A stretch of DNA of 64,000 nucleotides from an uncultured Lachnospira sp. (GTDB taxonomy: Bacteria; Bacillota; Clostridia; Lachnospirales; Lachnospiraceae). Below the pieces are notes generated by a model. It did no database searches. It was given only the letters and a program-made list of their open reading frames with translations, and had not been told where the DNA came from. Each line of letters opens with the position of its first letter. Position 1 is the stretch's first letter. Position numbers and translations under genes: made by a program. The DNA lies in the NCBI GenBank assembly GCA_910589305.1, contig CAJUTV010000006.1, positions 1 to 64,000 on the forward strand, given 5' to 3'. This document shows positions 35,187-43,706 of the stretch, piece by piece.

Positions 35187-37538
35187 TTACTCCATATTTA
35201 CAGCTTGTGCATTCTGCATTTTCATAACTCTATATATTGGATACAAAACAGATATAATCGTTGTTAAAATTAAAATTCCTGCTAATTCTCCCAATGTATC
35301 CAGTTTTATATAAACATTCAAATACTGATTGAACCAGTTTTTTCCCAACAAATATATGGTTATAAAAAAAGCCAATGCAGTTATTAGCATTATAGCCATA
35401 TCCTTTACTAACATTCCTGCCAAACGCAGTTTTGAATATCCAAACGTCTGCCGGACTGCAATCTCTTTTCTTCTTGATATTATCCAAAAATAAGATATGA
35501 TAACATTATTGATAAGACAAAAGATATATACAATATAATTCACTCTTATATTTTCTTGATAATATGTACTTAATAGCGTTTCTTCTCCCTCGCTTGTATC
35601 AACAATAGCATGAACAGACGCCATATTATCCGCATTGACAATATTGGTATATAATGTATCATATTCTTCCTTTAATTCATCTGTTGTATAGTTGTTGCTA
35701 TCTATATGAATTTCAAAATTATTTTCTTTATCTAATATGTAATTTAATGTCCTTTCTCCTATGGAATCAATATGAAAAACAACTCTGTTATCCCAATAAT
35801 CCGACTCGCTTCCAAGCACCCCCACTACTTCATATTCTTCCATACAATATGTCAAATATTTTTTGCCATCTTTATCAATGGCATTTCTATACTTTTTTCT
35901 TCCTACTGCTACAACTCTTTTTCCTGCATCTTCTTCCTGTGTTCCTGGTATATGCCCGCTTATAACTTTATAGGGAAGCTCCTCGCTAATCTTTAATAAT
36001 AATTCCGCCCTATCATTTAAACCATTTGTCTGCTCACATGCCACAGACATTCTTCCGCTAAGCAAAATATTTCCTTTATTCACACCCTTATTTGCCTGTG
36101 ATAAAATATCTTTTCCAGATACACTCACCTGTGCTGTTATCCTATAAGCATAAATTGCATTTTTTCGTTCATTTTCTTTTATAATTGCACTGTTATATAT
36201 CTGAAGTGCCCCAAAAACAGCTATATATGCAATAAGCTGTCCAATAATAAAACATATAGATACAAATTGATATCGAAACACTTTTACTCTTGATGCTTTT
36301 ATCTGCATTGACCCTTTTTTTATCATTTCTGCTGGATTTTTTCGTTTCATTATTTTTAATGGAACATAAGAAGCAGCTAAAATAATGACACACCCACAAA
36401 TCAATATAAGAACTGGCATAATAAGATTATGTGTTGTTCTCCACATATTGCGGTAAAATTCAAATTTTCCATTATTAGGATACATTTCATTGATTTTATA
36501 ATTTTTCAATAACCATGCACATACTGAACCAAACAACACAACAAGAATATCATAAAGGATTATCAATTTTTTTATATCGCCAAATGTTACACCAATTGTA
36601 TACATAATTCCATATTCTCGTGTTTTCATCATACACATTGCTGTCACTACGGTTGTTACAGATATAACTGCAAGAAATAAAAGCATAACTGTCGCTATAA
36701 AGCGTTTATTATCAGACATTCCATTACTGATTCGCCAAGACTGTATTGATTCTTGTTTATTATCAATCCATATATCATAGTCACATTCTTTTGACAATTT
36801 TCTAAGCTGACTGGACACCTCTTCATTATCTTTCTCATCACATACATAATAAATATAATCATCTATATCATTCGTAAATTTATCTACATCATCCACACAA
36901 ACAAGCATTTTTGTATCCATCAACGTATCAGAATATGGAGTAACCCCCCATCTGCTTGGAGCATTTGCACCTTTTTTTAATACTCCAGCAACAATAAATT
37001 TTTCATCTCTATGTTTAAATGTAAGTATATCACCTAAAGATAAAAAATCTTTCATATCACTGCCAATAAAAATAGGATATATATTATCATCATGATTTTT
37101 TAATATATTTTTTTCTTCTTGTGTCAAATAAAAATTCCCCAAATCAAGCGTTGATTGCTCAGTAATAACAATTTGTAATATTGTATCATGTATTTTAAAT
37201 TTATCAGGCAAATCAAAACTTTCTGAAAAAAAATTACTTATACTAAATTTCCCATAATATTTTATTTTATCGACTTCTTTCATTCTTTCTAAAAAATCAT
37301 AATGCTGCTGAACTTTACTTTCATCAAAACTTGGTTGTGTTATAGTATTTATATCTTCTGTTTTTTCGGAATATGTATTCTTAAATACATCAATTATTCG
37401 CAGTTCATACAAATAATTGCACATACTCTCGTCTACCATATATATTGAGATGAAACTCATAAGAACCAGCAGTATTGATAACAATATATTTCTTTTTATC
37501 ATTGTTATTAAAATTTTTAGAACAGCTTTTATACTCAT
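35187..37538 (-). CDS. FtsX-like double permease P3 (cassette 3)
   Basis: This 783-residue permease has the same two-module, eight-helix plan as P4. The DNA at 35196-36650 reads as identical to 30435-31889 over 1,455 bp, covering the second half of the first module and all of the second. Differences to P4 cluster in the first ectodomain (for example around SESFDLPDKFKIHDTILQ and GVTPYSDTL). Like P4 it has no adjacent ATPase gene. The frame begins MSIKAVLKILITMIKRN after a modest AAAGG ribosome-binding site. Confidence 0.86.
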   Translation of the reverse strand: MSIKAVLKILITMIKRNILLSILLVLMSFISIYMVDESMCNYLYELRIIDVFKNTYSEKTEDINTITQPSFDESKVQQHYDFLERMKEVDKIKYYGKFSISNFFSESFDLPDKFKIHDTILQIVITEQSTLDLGNFYLTQEEKNILKNHDDNIYPIFIGSDMKDFLSLGDILTFKHRDEKFIVAGVLKKGANAPSRWGVTPYSDTLMDTKMLVCVDDVDKFTNDIDDYIYYVCDEKDNEEVSSQLRKLSKECDYDIWIDNKQESIQSWRISNGMSDNKRFIATVMLLFLAVISVTTVVTAMCMMKTREYGIMYTIGVTFGDIKKLIILYDILVVLFGSVCAWLLKNYKINEMYPNNGKFEFYRNMWRTTHNLIMPVLILICGCVIILAASYVPLKIMKRKNPAEMIKKGSMQIKASRVKVFRYQFVSICFIIGQLIAYIAVFGALQIYNSAIIKENERKNAIYAYRITAQVSVSGKDILSQANKGVNKGNILLSGRMSVACEQTNGLNDRAELLLKISEELPYKVISGHIPGTQEEDAGKRVVAVGRKKYRNAIDKDGKKYLTYCMEEYEVVGVLGSESDYWDNRVVFHIDSIGERTLNYILDKENNFEIHIDSNNYTTDELKEEYDTLYTNIVNADNMASVHAIVDTSEGEETLLSTYYQENIRVNYIVYIFCLINNVIISYFWIISRRKEIAVRQTFGYSKLRLAGMLVKDMAIMLITALAFFITIYLLGKNWFNQYLNVYIKLDTLGELAGILILTTIISVLYPIYRVMKMQNAQAVNME

Positions 37539-37688
37539 AAATTGATAGACCTTTCATCTACAATATTAAACTTTAACAATCCATCATTAGAGGTCGTTGC
37601 AAAATAAAAAATTCATATTATATATGACAATTATTTCAATAAATTATAACTATATTTGATGATAATTTTTTTAACAATCCTATAAATT

Positions 37689-37725
37689 GCATTAGAAAAT
37701 AATTATAAAAACTATTTTCTAATGC
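37689..37725 (-). promoter_or_regulatory. Hairpin between S3b and P3
   Basis: GCATTAGAAAATA pairs perfectly with TATTTTCTAATGC. It corresponds to 32932-32968, with a compensating difference in the stem. Confidence 0.6.
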
Positions 37726-37783
37726 AAAAATATATTATTAACATAAATAAAACTTGTAAAATATAATAAATTTTGTTTTACTA

Positions 37784-38155
37784 TCAACTGCCTGATACTG
37801 TAACCATGTCTCTTATCATTATACCTTCTCTTACAATGATTGTAGCCTCATAATCATCCACTTCCTCATATGGATTATCTATCTTTACATATTCTGATTC
37901 AAATTTGGTACTTCGGTCTACTGGTGCTATATTTTTATAATAAATTGTCAACAATATTTTATATTGATAGTTATCTGACCCCCATGCTTCTACATTACAA
38001 TTTCTCATACCTGATGCATAATCTACTTCAAACATATATTTTCCATAATCATCTTGAAATGAATTACTAATATAAGTGTCTGCAAATGCTGTTATACTGC
38101 CAACTAATGCTGTCATTGCTGCGACAGCTAAAATTTTTTTAATTTTGTTTTTCAT
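37784..38155 (-). CDS. Cassette small exported protein S3b
   Basis: This 123-residue S protein of the second subtype is closely related to S4b in its first 66 residues (signal MKNKIKKILAV...AFA, DTYISNSFQDDYGKYMFEV, GMRNCNVEAWG). It differs from S4b over residues about 68-105 (LLTIYYKNIAPVDRSTKFES). The C-terminus, REGIMIRDMVTVSGS, returns to near identity. AAGGAG lies before the ATG, 15 nt after the L3 stop. It stands between L3 and P3. Confidence 0.82.
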   Translation of the reverse strand: MKNKIKKILAVAAMTALVGSITAFADTYISNSFQDDYGKYMFEVDYASGMRNCNVEAWGSDNYQYKILLTIYYKNIAPVDRSTKFESEYVKIDNPYEEVDDYEATIIVREGIMIRDMVTVSGS

Positions 38156-38170
38156 ATGTTTATCTCCTTT

Positions 38171-39133
38171 TTAATATACAAATTTATCTGTATTTTCTGC
38201 TTTCCAATCTTGATAAGCCTGTTCATTTACAGTCTTATACTCAAAACCTTCCCACGCATATGTATATTCATCGGTTACTTCACCTGTCAATTCTATTTTT
38301 AAAATAATATTTTGATAAGTATTATTGGCTATAATTTCTGAAAAATCCATATAATAATTACCACTTTTTGTAAGTTCTATATCTGTTAAAATATCTAGCT
38401 TACATTCTCCATTATTGTATTTTTCTAATATGGTTTCTGATGATTCCCTTACTGACTTACCATCTTCAATTTTAATAGTATCTTTAAAAGTCTCTTCTGG
38501 AACTCCATAAAGTAACAACCTTGTTGCATTTGAAGAATGATAAAATCCTTCATACATATTAATAGAAATACAAAATATGTTATATTTATTTATGGTCTCC
38601 TTATTATCTTTCAGCAAAAAATCCCATAATGACTTAGTCCTTATTAGTATTCTTTTATTTACAGTCTCAGCAACTATATCAGAAGTATATTCTTTTATAT
38701 ATGGAGTTGCATATCCTATAAATATCTCTTTTGAATCTTTCCATTCTTTAGACATACCATTTGGTCTTAATTTTTCCTTTAAAAAGTCAATTCTTTTTTG
38801 TGTAATATCAGACATTTCATCATCTATTGCATTAACAAAATCAGCTGTATCAATCACTGCATCACCTTCAGGCTGCCAATCTGGTATTGCTATATTAATA
38901 TCCATATTTTTTGATTTTTCTATTATTCTATATACTCTATATTTATCTTGAATCACAAAATTTGTATAAAAAGAGCTAAGAGAATCTTTATCATTTTGAA
39001 CATCTGTACTAGGGTTTTCTATAGTTATATTATGTTCTTGTGTGTTTTTCTCTTCAGGTATATTATTATCATTGCAACCAATAATAAATAAAGCTAAAAA
39101 AGCAATTAATAATATATATATTTTCTTTTTCAT
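38171..39133 (-). CDS. Cassette lipoprotein L3
   Basis: This 320-residue lipoprotein has lipobox FIIGC. DNA identity to L4 is complete for about 460 bp at the 3' end, breaks abruptly at 38631 (33874 in L4), and returns in the 5' part of the gene. Between lies the variable patch (KEIFIGYATPYIKEYTSD, ETVNKRILIRTKS). AAGGAGG precedes the ATG. No catalytic motif is recognisable; a binding or immunity role is inferred only from exposure and context. Confidence 0.82.
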   Translation of the reverse strand: MKKKIYILLIAFLALFIIGCNDNNIPEEKNTQEHNITIENPSTDVQNDKDSLSSFYTNFVIQDKYRVYRIIEKSKNMDINIAIPDWQPEGDAVIDTADFVNAIDDEMSDITQKRIDFLKEKLRPNGMSKEWKDSKEIFIGYATPYIKEYTSDIVAETVNKRILIRTKSLWDFLLKDNKETINKYNIFCISINMYEGFYHSSNATRLLLYGVPEETFKDTIKIEDGKSVRESSETILEKYNNGECKLDILTDIELTKSGNYYMDFSEIIANNTYQNIILKIELTGEVTDEYTYAWEGFEYKTVNEQAYQDWKAENTDKFVY

Positions 39134-39151
39134 AAATCCTCCTTAAAATCA

Positions 39152-39185
39152 CCTTAGAAAACAGCTATTAAACTGTTTTCTAAGG
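39152..39185 (-). promoter_or_regulatory. S-L intercistronic hairpin, cassette 3
   Basis: CCTTAGAAAACAG pairs perfectly with CTGTTTTCTAAGG around ctattaaa. It is also the empty-site version of the place where copy F is inserted in cassette 2. Confidence 0.7.
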
Positions 39186-39197
39186 CAAAATCATTCA

Positions 39198-39572
39198 TTA
39201 ACTGCCTGATACCCAAACTTTATCTCTTATTTCTATGCCATCTCTTACAGCCATAAATGCCTGATAATCCTCTGCCCATTCATATGAACTTGTTATTCTT
39301 GCACTTCCTGCTGTAAATCCTGTTTCTCTTATCACTTCTTGTCCATCACTATAAACTGTTATTAACTTTACATTATAATCATACTCTTTTGACCCCCATG
39401 CACATGCATCACATGACCTCATACCAGATGAGGAATTTACATCAAGCATATACTTGCCATATCCATCTACAAAATTTTCATTTATATAAGTATCTGCAAA
39501 TGCTGTCACAGAGCCAACTAATGCTACCATTGATGTAACAGCCAATAATTTTTTACATTTGCTAAATTTCAT
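39198..39572 (-). CDS. Cassette small exported protein S3a
   Basis: A 124-residue S protein nearly identical to S4a in signal peptide and N-terminal half, with CDAC in GMRSCDACAWG. The C-terminal half differs (KEYDYNVKL, VIRETGFT, IEIRDKVWVSGS). AGGAGGG precedes the ATG. It is first in cassette 3, downstream of a promoter, palindrome and long leader. Confidence 0.83.
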   Translation of the reverse strand: MKFSKCKKLLAVTSMVALVGSVTAFADTYINENFVDGYGKYMLDVNSSSGMRSCDACAWGSKEYDYNVKLITVYSDGQEVIRETGFTAGSARITSSYEWAEDYQAFMAVRDGIEIRDKVWVSGS

Positions 39573-40128
39573 GATAAACCCTCCTTATCATATGGTTGCT
39601 TTTGTTAATATAGCATCATTGATATCTACAATGCTGCACAAGTTACTATTTAGTACATTGATATGAATCTTTTGTTTTCACCTCCTCTGACACTTTTAAC
39701 TTACAAATAAAAGTTTCTTTTGTAATTTTCTGTGTTTTTCTTAATTGTATGTATGCATCAATCTTCCATAGTAAGCTTTTTAACAATAAGCATTGAACAA
39801 ATTATTTTTTATATTTTGCTTTTGTAAGATATTATGAAAAAATTTGATGATACTACCTATATTTTCATTTATTTATATTATTTATTTTAGTACAAATTTA
39901 TTATATCATGTATAAATAAAAAAACAATTGATATTTATATATATTAAATATTTATATATATAATAATATCACTTACTTATTTTAGTATAAAAAACTATGT
40001 ATTTATAATTTTATTATAAAAATTATTATCACTTATTTTTAAGTTCTTACATCTTTTGTATATAGCAAAATTTTCAATATGAATTAATAAAATTAAATCC
40101 TTTATTTTTTATTCTTTACTATATGCTT
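39573..40128 (-). promoter_or_regulatory. Promoter and long leader of cassette 3
   Basis: A 49-bp near-palindrome (39925-39974) adjoins a promoter: TTGTTT (39927-39922), a 16-nt spacer, and TATAAT (39905-39900). The leader of about 330 nt contains GTGTCAGAGGAGGTG (39693-39679) 107 nt before the S3a start. The same layout recurs upstream of S2 and S1. Confidence 0.7.
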
Positions 40129-41091
40129 TCAATATACAAATTTATCTGTATTTTTTGCTTTCCAGTCTTGATAAGCTTGCTCATTAGTAATTTTATATTC
40201 AAAGCCATACCACGCATATGTATATTCATTGGTTACTTCACCTGTCAATTCCATTTCCATTATAATATCTTTATATTCATCTTTTTCTATAATTTCTGAA
40301 AAATCCATATAATAGTTACCACTCTTTGTAAGCTCTATTTCAACTATTGTATCTAACTGACATTCTCCATTATGATATTTTTCTAGTATTGTATCTGTTT
40401 TAGGATATTTATATCTTCCATTTTCTGTACTTAAATTACTTTCAAAAGTGTCTTCTGGAACTCCATAAATTAACAACTTTGTTGAATTTGAAAAACGATA
40501 AAATTCTTCATACATATTTACAGACACACAAACCACATCATATTTATCTACTGCTTCCTGATTATTACGCAGTAAAAAATCCCATAACCCTTCAGCACTT
40601 ATTGTTTCTGTTCTACTTGCAGCCTTAACATATATATCAGAAGTATATTCTTTTATATATGGAGTTTTAAATCCCATAAATAATTGTCCTGAATCTTTCC
40701 ATTCTTTAGACATACCACTTGGTCTTAATTTTTCCTTTAAGAAATCAATTCTTTTTTGTGTAATACTAGACATTTCATCATCTATCATATTAACAAAATC
40801 GGCTGTGTCAATTACTGCATCATCTTCTGGCTGCCAATCTGGTATTGCTATATTAGCATCCATATTCTCTGATTTTTCTATTATTCTATATACTCTATAT
40901 TTATCTTGAATCACAAAATTTGTATAAAAAGAACTAAGAGAATCTTTGTTATTTTGAACATCTACACTAGGATTTTCTACAGTTATATTATATCCTTGTG
41001 TATTTTTCTCTTCAGGTATATGATTATCATTACAGCCAACAATAAATAAAGCTAAAAAACTAATTACTGATATATATACTTTTTTTTTCAT
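40129..41091 (-). CDS. Cassette lipoprotein L2
   Basis: The 320-residue lipoprotein (lipobox FIVGC) shares all L-family blocks but is more diverged from L3/L4 than those are from each other, mainly in residues about 125-175 (SGQLFMGFKTPYIKEYTSD, KAASRTETISAEG) and about 225-245. AAGGAG precedes the start at 41091; an upstream MFSKVILRRKI extension is unlikely. Cassette 2 contains only S2 and L2 and no permease. Confidence 0.8.
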   Translation of the reverse strand: MKKKVYISVISFLALFIVGCNDNHIPEEKNTQGYNITVENPSVDVQNNKDSLSSFYTNFVIQDKYRVYRIIEKSENMDANIAIPDWQPEDDAVIDTADFVNMIDDEMSSITQKRIDFLKEKLRPSGMSKEWKDSGQLFMGFKTPYIKEYTSDIYVKAASRTETISAEGLWDFLLRNNQEAVDKYDVVCVSVNMYEEFYRFSNSTKLLIYGVPEDTFESNLSTENGRYKYPKTDTILEKYHNGECQLDTIVEIELTKSGNYYMDFSEIIEKDEYKDIIMEMELTGEVTNEYTYAWYGFEYKITNEQAYQDWKAKNTDKFVY

Positions 41092-41111
41092 AATTTTTCT
41101 CCTTAAAATCA

Positions 41112-41301
41112 CCTTAGAAAACAACTAGTCAAGAGGATATTCGCAACCCGTTACGCTACTTACTTAAACCACCTAGCTACTATCATAGCTTTTCAGTGAG
41201 AACTTATACTTCCACTGAAACAAGCAAGTCCCCACCTTCACTTATGCCTTTACAGCATTGAAGTGGGGAACTTCCTTGATAAGGTTAAACTGTTTTCTAA
41301 G
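41112..41301 (-). promoter_or_regulatory. S-L hairpin of cassette 2, split by an inserted element
   Basis: The arms CCTTAGAAAACA (left) and TGTTTTCTAAG (right) match the hairpin of cassette 3, but the loop holds the 161-bp copy F. The empty site in cassette 3 shows the junctions directly and gives no sign of target duplication. Confidence 0.7.
41129..41289 (+). mobile_element. IS200/IS605-like short element, copy F
   Basis: It runs from TCAAGAGGATATTCGCAACC to CTTCCTTGATAAGGTTAAA. An extra inner stem CAGTG/CACTG (also in copy B) and the right hairpin CCCCAC...GTGGGG are visible. It is inserted within the S2-L2 hairpin. Confidence 0.75.
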
Positions 41302-41314
41302 ACAAAATCATTAA

Positions 41315-41689
41315 TTAACTACCTGATATCCAAACTCTATGTCTTATCTCTACACCATCTCGTACAGCCATAAATGCCTGATAATCTTCCGCCCATTCAT
41401 ATGAACGGAATATATAAGCATTGCCATTATTATACCCTGTATCATTTATTATTTCTTGTCCATCATACAAAACAGTGGTCAATTCAATTTTATACTGATA
41501 ACTATCTGACCCCCATGCTCTTGCCTCACATGACCTCATACTTGATGAGGAATTTACATCAAGCATATACTTTCCATAACCATCTTTAAAATTTTCATTT
41601 ATATAGGTATCTGCAAATGCTGTCACAGAGCCAACTAATGCTGCCATTGATATAACAGCCAATAATTTTTTACATTTGCTAAGTTTCAT
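41315..41689 (-). CDS. Cassette small exported protein S2
   Basis: This 124-residue S protein has a signal ending AFA, DTYINENFKDGYGKYMLDV, SMRSCEARAWGSDSYQYK, YEWAEDYQAFM and a final ISGS. It has one cysteine in the mature part, where S3a/S4a have CxxC. AGGAGGG precedes the ATG. It is first in cassette 2. Confidence 0.82.
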   Translation of the reverse strand: MKLSKCKKLLAVISMAALVGSVTAFADTYINENFKDGYGKYMLDVNSSSSMRSCEARAWGSDSYQYKIELTTVLYDGQEIINDTGYNNGNAYIFRSYEWAEDYQAFMAVRDGVEIRHRVWISGS

Positions 41690-42256
41690 GATAAACCCTC
41701 CTTATCATATGGTTGCTTTTGTTCATGTGGCATTATATATATTTACAATGCTACATAAGTTACTATTTAGTACATTGATATGAATCTTTTGTTTTCACCT
41801 CCTCTGACACTTTTAACTTACAAATAAAAGTTTCTTTTGTAATTTTCTGTGTTTTTCTTAATTGTATGTATGCATCAATCTTCCATAGTAAGCTTTTTAA
41901 CAATAAGCATTGAACAAATTATTTTTTATATTTTGCTCTTGTAAGATATTATAAAAAAATTTGATGATACTACCTGTGATTTTCTATTTTTTTTATTTTA
42001 TTATATTATTTTTTATATACAAATTTATTATATCATGTATAAATATAAAAACAAGTGATATTTATATATATTAAACATTTATATATATAAAAATATCACT
42101 TACTTATTTTAGTATAAAAAACTATGTATTTATAATTTTATCATAAAAATTATTATCACTTATTTTTAAGTTCTTACATCTTTTGCATATAGGAAAATTT
42201 TCAATATGAATTAATAAAATTAAATCCTTTATTTTTTTATTCTTTACTATATGCTT
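41690..42256 (-). promoter_or_regulatory. Promoter and long leader of cassette 2
   Basis: The palindrome AAGTGATATTT...AAATATCACTT is at 42053-42101 and the promoter TTGTTT (42054-42049), 16 nt, TATAAT (42032-42027) is beside it. GTGTCAGAGGAGGTG is at 41810-41796, 107 nt before S2. The 567 bp closely match the cassette 3 spacer. Confidence 0.72.
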
Positions 42257-43249
42257 TCAATATACAAATTTATCTGTATTTTTTGCTTTCCAGTCTTGAT
42301 AAGCTTGCTCATTATCTATTTTATAGGCAAACCCATACCACGCATATGTATATTCATCGGTTACTTCGCCTGTCAATTCCATTTCTATAATAATATCTTT
42401 ATATTCATCTTTTTCTATAATTTCTGAAAAGTCCATATAGTAATTGCCGCTTTCTACAAGTTCAATTTCTGCCAATATATCTAACTGACATTCTTCATTA
42501 TGATATTTTTTAATTATTGCATTTATATCTGGTTGTTTATACCATTCATATTTACCACCGACATCCTCATCTTCCATAAAATTTTCCAATAAGTTGTTTT
42601 CAAAAGTCTCTTCTGAAACTCCATAAATAAACAACTTTGTTGTATTTGAAAAATTATAAAATCCCTCATACATATTTATAGACATACAAACTACATTATA
42701 TTTATCTATAATATCACCACTATCATTTTGTCCATAATGCCATAATCCTGTAAAGGCAGTTCGTTCTCTTTCTTGTCCAGCCCTTGCAAACATGTTATCA
42801 GAAGACATATATTCTTTTACATAAGGAGTCTTATATTTCATAAATAACTCTCTTTTTTCTTTCTTATCTGTCATCATTCCGCTTGGTCTTAATTTTTCAT
42901 TTAAAAAATCTCGTCTCTTTTTCACAGCATCAAATATTTTATCATCCATTAAATTAATAAAATCGGCTGTATCAATTACTATTCTATCTTTAAACTGCCA
43001 ATTTGGTACTGCTACATTATTACTTTTCGTATTTTCTGTTATTGTATAAATTTTATAATTATCTTTAATAACAAAATTTGTATAAAATGAACTCAAAGGG
43101 GCACTATCCTCTTGAACATCTATGCCTGGATTTTCTATTACTGCATTGTATTCTTGCGTTTTTGTTTCTTCAGGTATATTGTTATTATTACAACCAGTTA
43201 AAAACAAAATAAATAAGAAAATTGCAAATATATATTTTTTTCTTTTCAT
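42257..43249 (-). CDS. Cassette lipoprotein L1
   Basis: The longest L protein, 330 residues, lipobox FLTGC. It carries the family blocks SFYTNFVIKDNYKIY, VIDTADFINLMDDK, MSINMYEGFYNFSNTTKLF, SGNYYMDFSEIIEKDEYKD and the DKFVY end. It has an extra acidic stretch near residue 235 (NFMEDEDVGGKYEW) and replaces PDWQPEG with PNWQFKD. The start at 43249 follows AAGGAG. Confidence 0.8.
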   Translation of the reverse strand: MKRKKYIFAIFLFILFLTGCNNNNIPEETKTQEYNAVIENPGIDVQEDSAPLSSFYTNFVIKDNYKIYTITENTKSNNVAVPNWQFKDRIVIDTADFINLMDDKIFDAVKKRRDFLNEKLRPSGMMTDKKEKRELFMKYKTPYVKEYMSSDNMFARAGQERERTAFTGLWHYGQNDSGDIIDKYNVVCMSINMYEGFYNFSNTTKLFIYGVSEETFENNLLENFMEDEDVGGKYEWYKQPDINAIIKKYHNEECQLDILAEIELVESGNYYMDFSEIIEKDEYKDIIIEMELTGEVTDEYTYAWYGFAYKIDNEQAYQDWKAKNTDKFVY

Positions 43250-43268
43250 AATTTTTCTCCTTAAAATA

Positions 43269-43306
43269 ACATTAGAAAACAATTATTAAAAATTATTTTC
43301 TAATGT
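43269..43306 (-). promoter_or_regulatory. S-L intercistronic hairpin, cassette 1
   Basis: ACATTAGAAAATAATT pairs with AATTGTTTTCTAATGT (minus strand, with G-U). The stem sequence differs from cassettes 3 and 4 but pairing is kept, which supports selection on structure. Confidence 0.65.
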
Positions 43307-43319
43307 AAAGCTTATTTAA

Positions 43320-43706
43320 TTAGCGGCCTGAAAAACTAACATCTGCTCTAATTTCTCCATTATATCTTACAGCCATATAAACTTGATAATCCTCTGCCCA
43401 TTCATACGAACGAGACACATATGCATTATTATATTGAAATCCTGTATTATTTACTACTTCTTGTCCATCATAAAAAACAGTGGTCAATTTTACATTATAT
43501 TGACAACTGCTTTTTCCCCATGCTCTCGCTTCACATGACCTCATCCCTGATTCAGAATCTACAATAAAATAATACTGTCCATATTCCCCCTCATTAAATG
43601 TACCAGATTCATTAGTATACGCAAACGCTGTAACGCCACCAAATAATATTACTACTGATACAGCAGCTAAAATTTTTTTTGTTATTTTTAAAAATTTTTT
43701 AACCAT
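43320..43706 (-). CDS. Cassette small exported protein S1
   Basis: The most diverged S protein, 128 residues: signal peptide ending VTAFA, mature start YTNESGTFNEGEYGQYYFIV, then GMRSCEARAWGKSSCQYN with two cysteines, YEWAEDYQVYM and terminal FSGR. It is the first gene of the array, downstream of spoIIR, with a leader like those of S2 and S3a. AAGGATT lies before the ATG. Confidence 0.8.
   Translation of the reverse strand: MVKKFLKITKKILAAVSVVILFGGVTAFAYTNESGTFNEGEYGQYYFIVDSESGMRSCEARAWGKSSCQYNVKLTTVFYDGQEVVNNTGFQYNNAYVSRSYEWAEDYQVYMAVRYNGEIRADVSFSGR

Noticed and set aside
30469..36399. Plus- and minus-strand frames of 68-103 codons inside P3 and P4
   Set aside because: They repeat at the 4,761-bp offset only because the permease DNA is duplicated; none has a ribosome-binding site.
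30893..38070. CRISPR-like or short tandem repeat arrays in the 30-44 kb region
   Set aside because: The repetition comes from duplicated genes and leaders of kilobase scale; no regularly spaced short repeats with unique spacers were seen.
25211..43706. Direct assignment of the S proteins as lactococcin 972 bacteriocins
   Set aside because: Size, export and genetic context are similar, but the conserved residues of that family are not visible in S1-S5.
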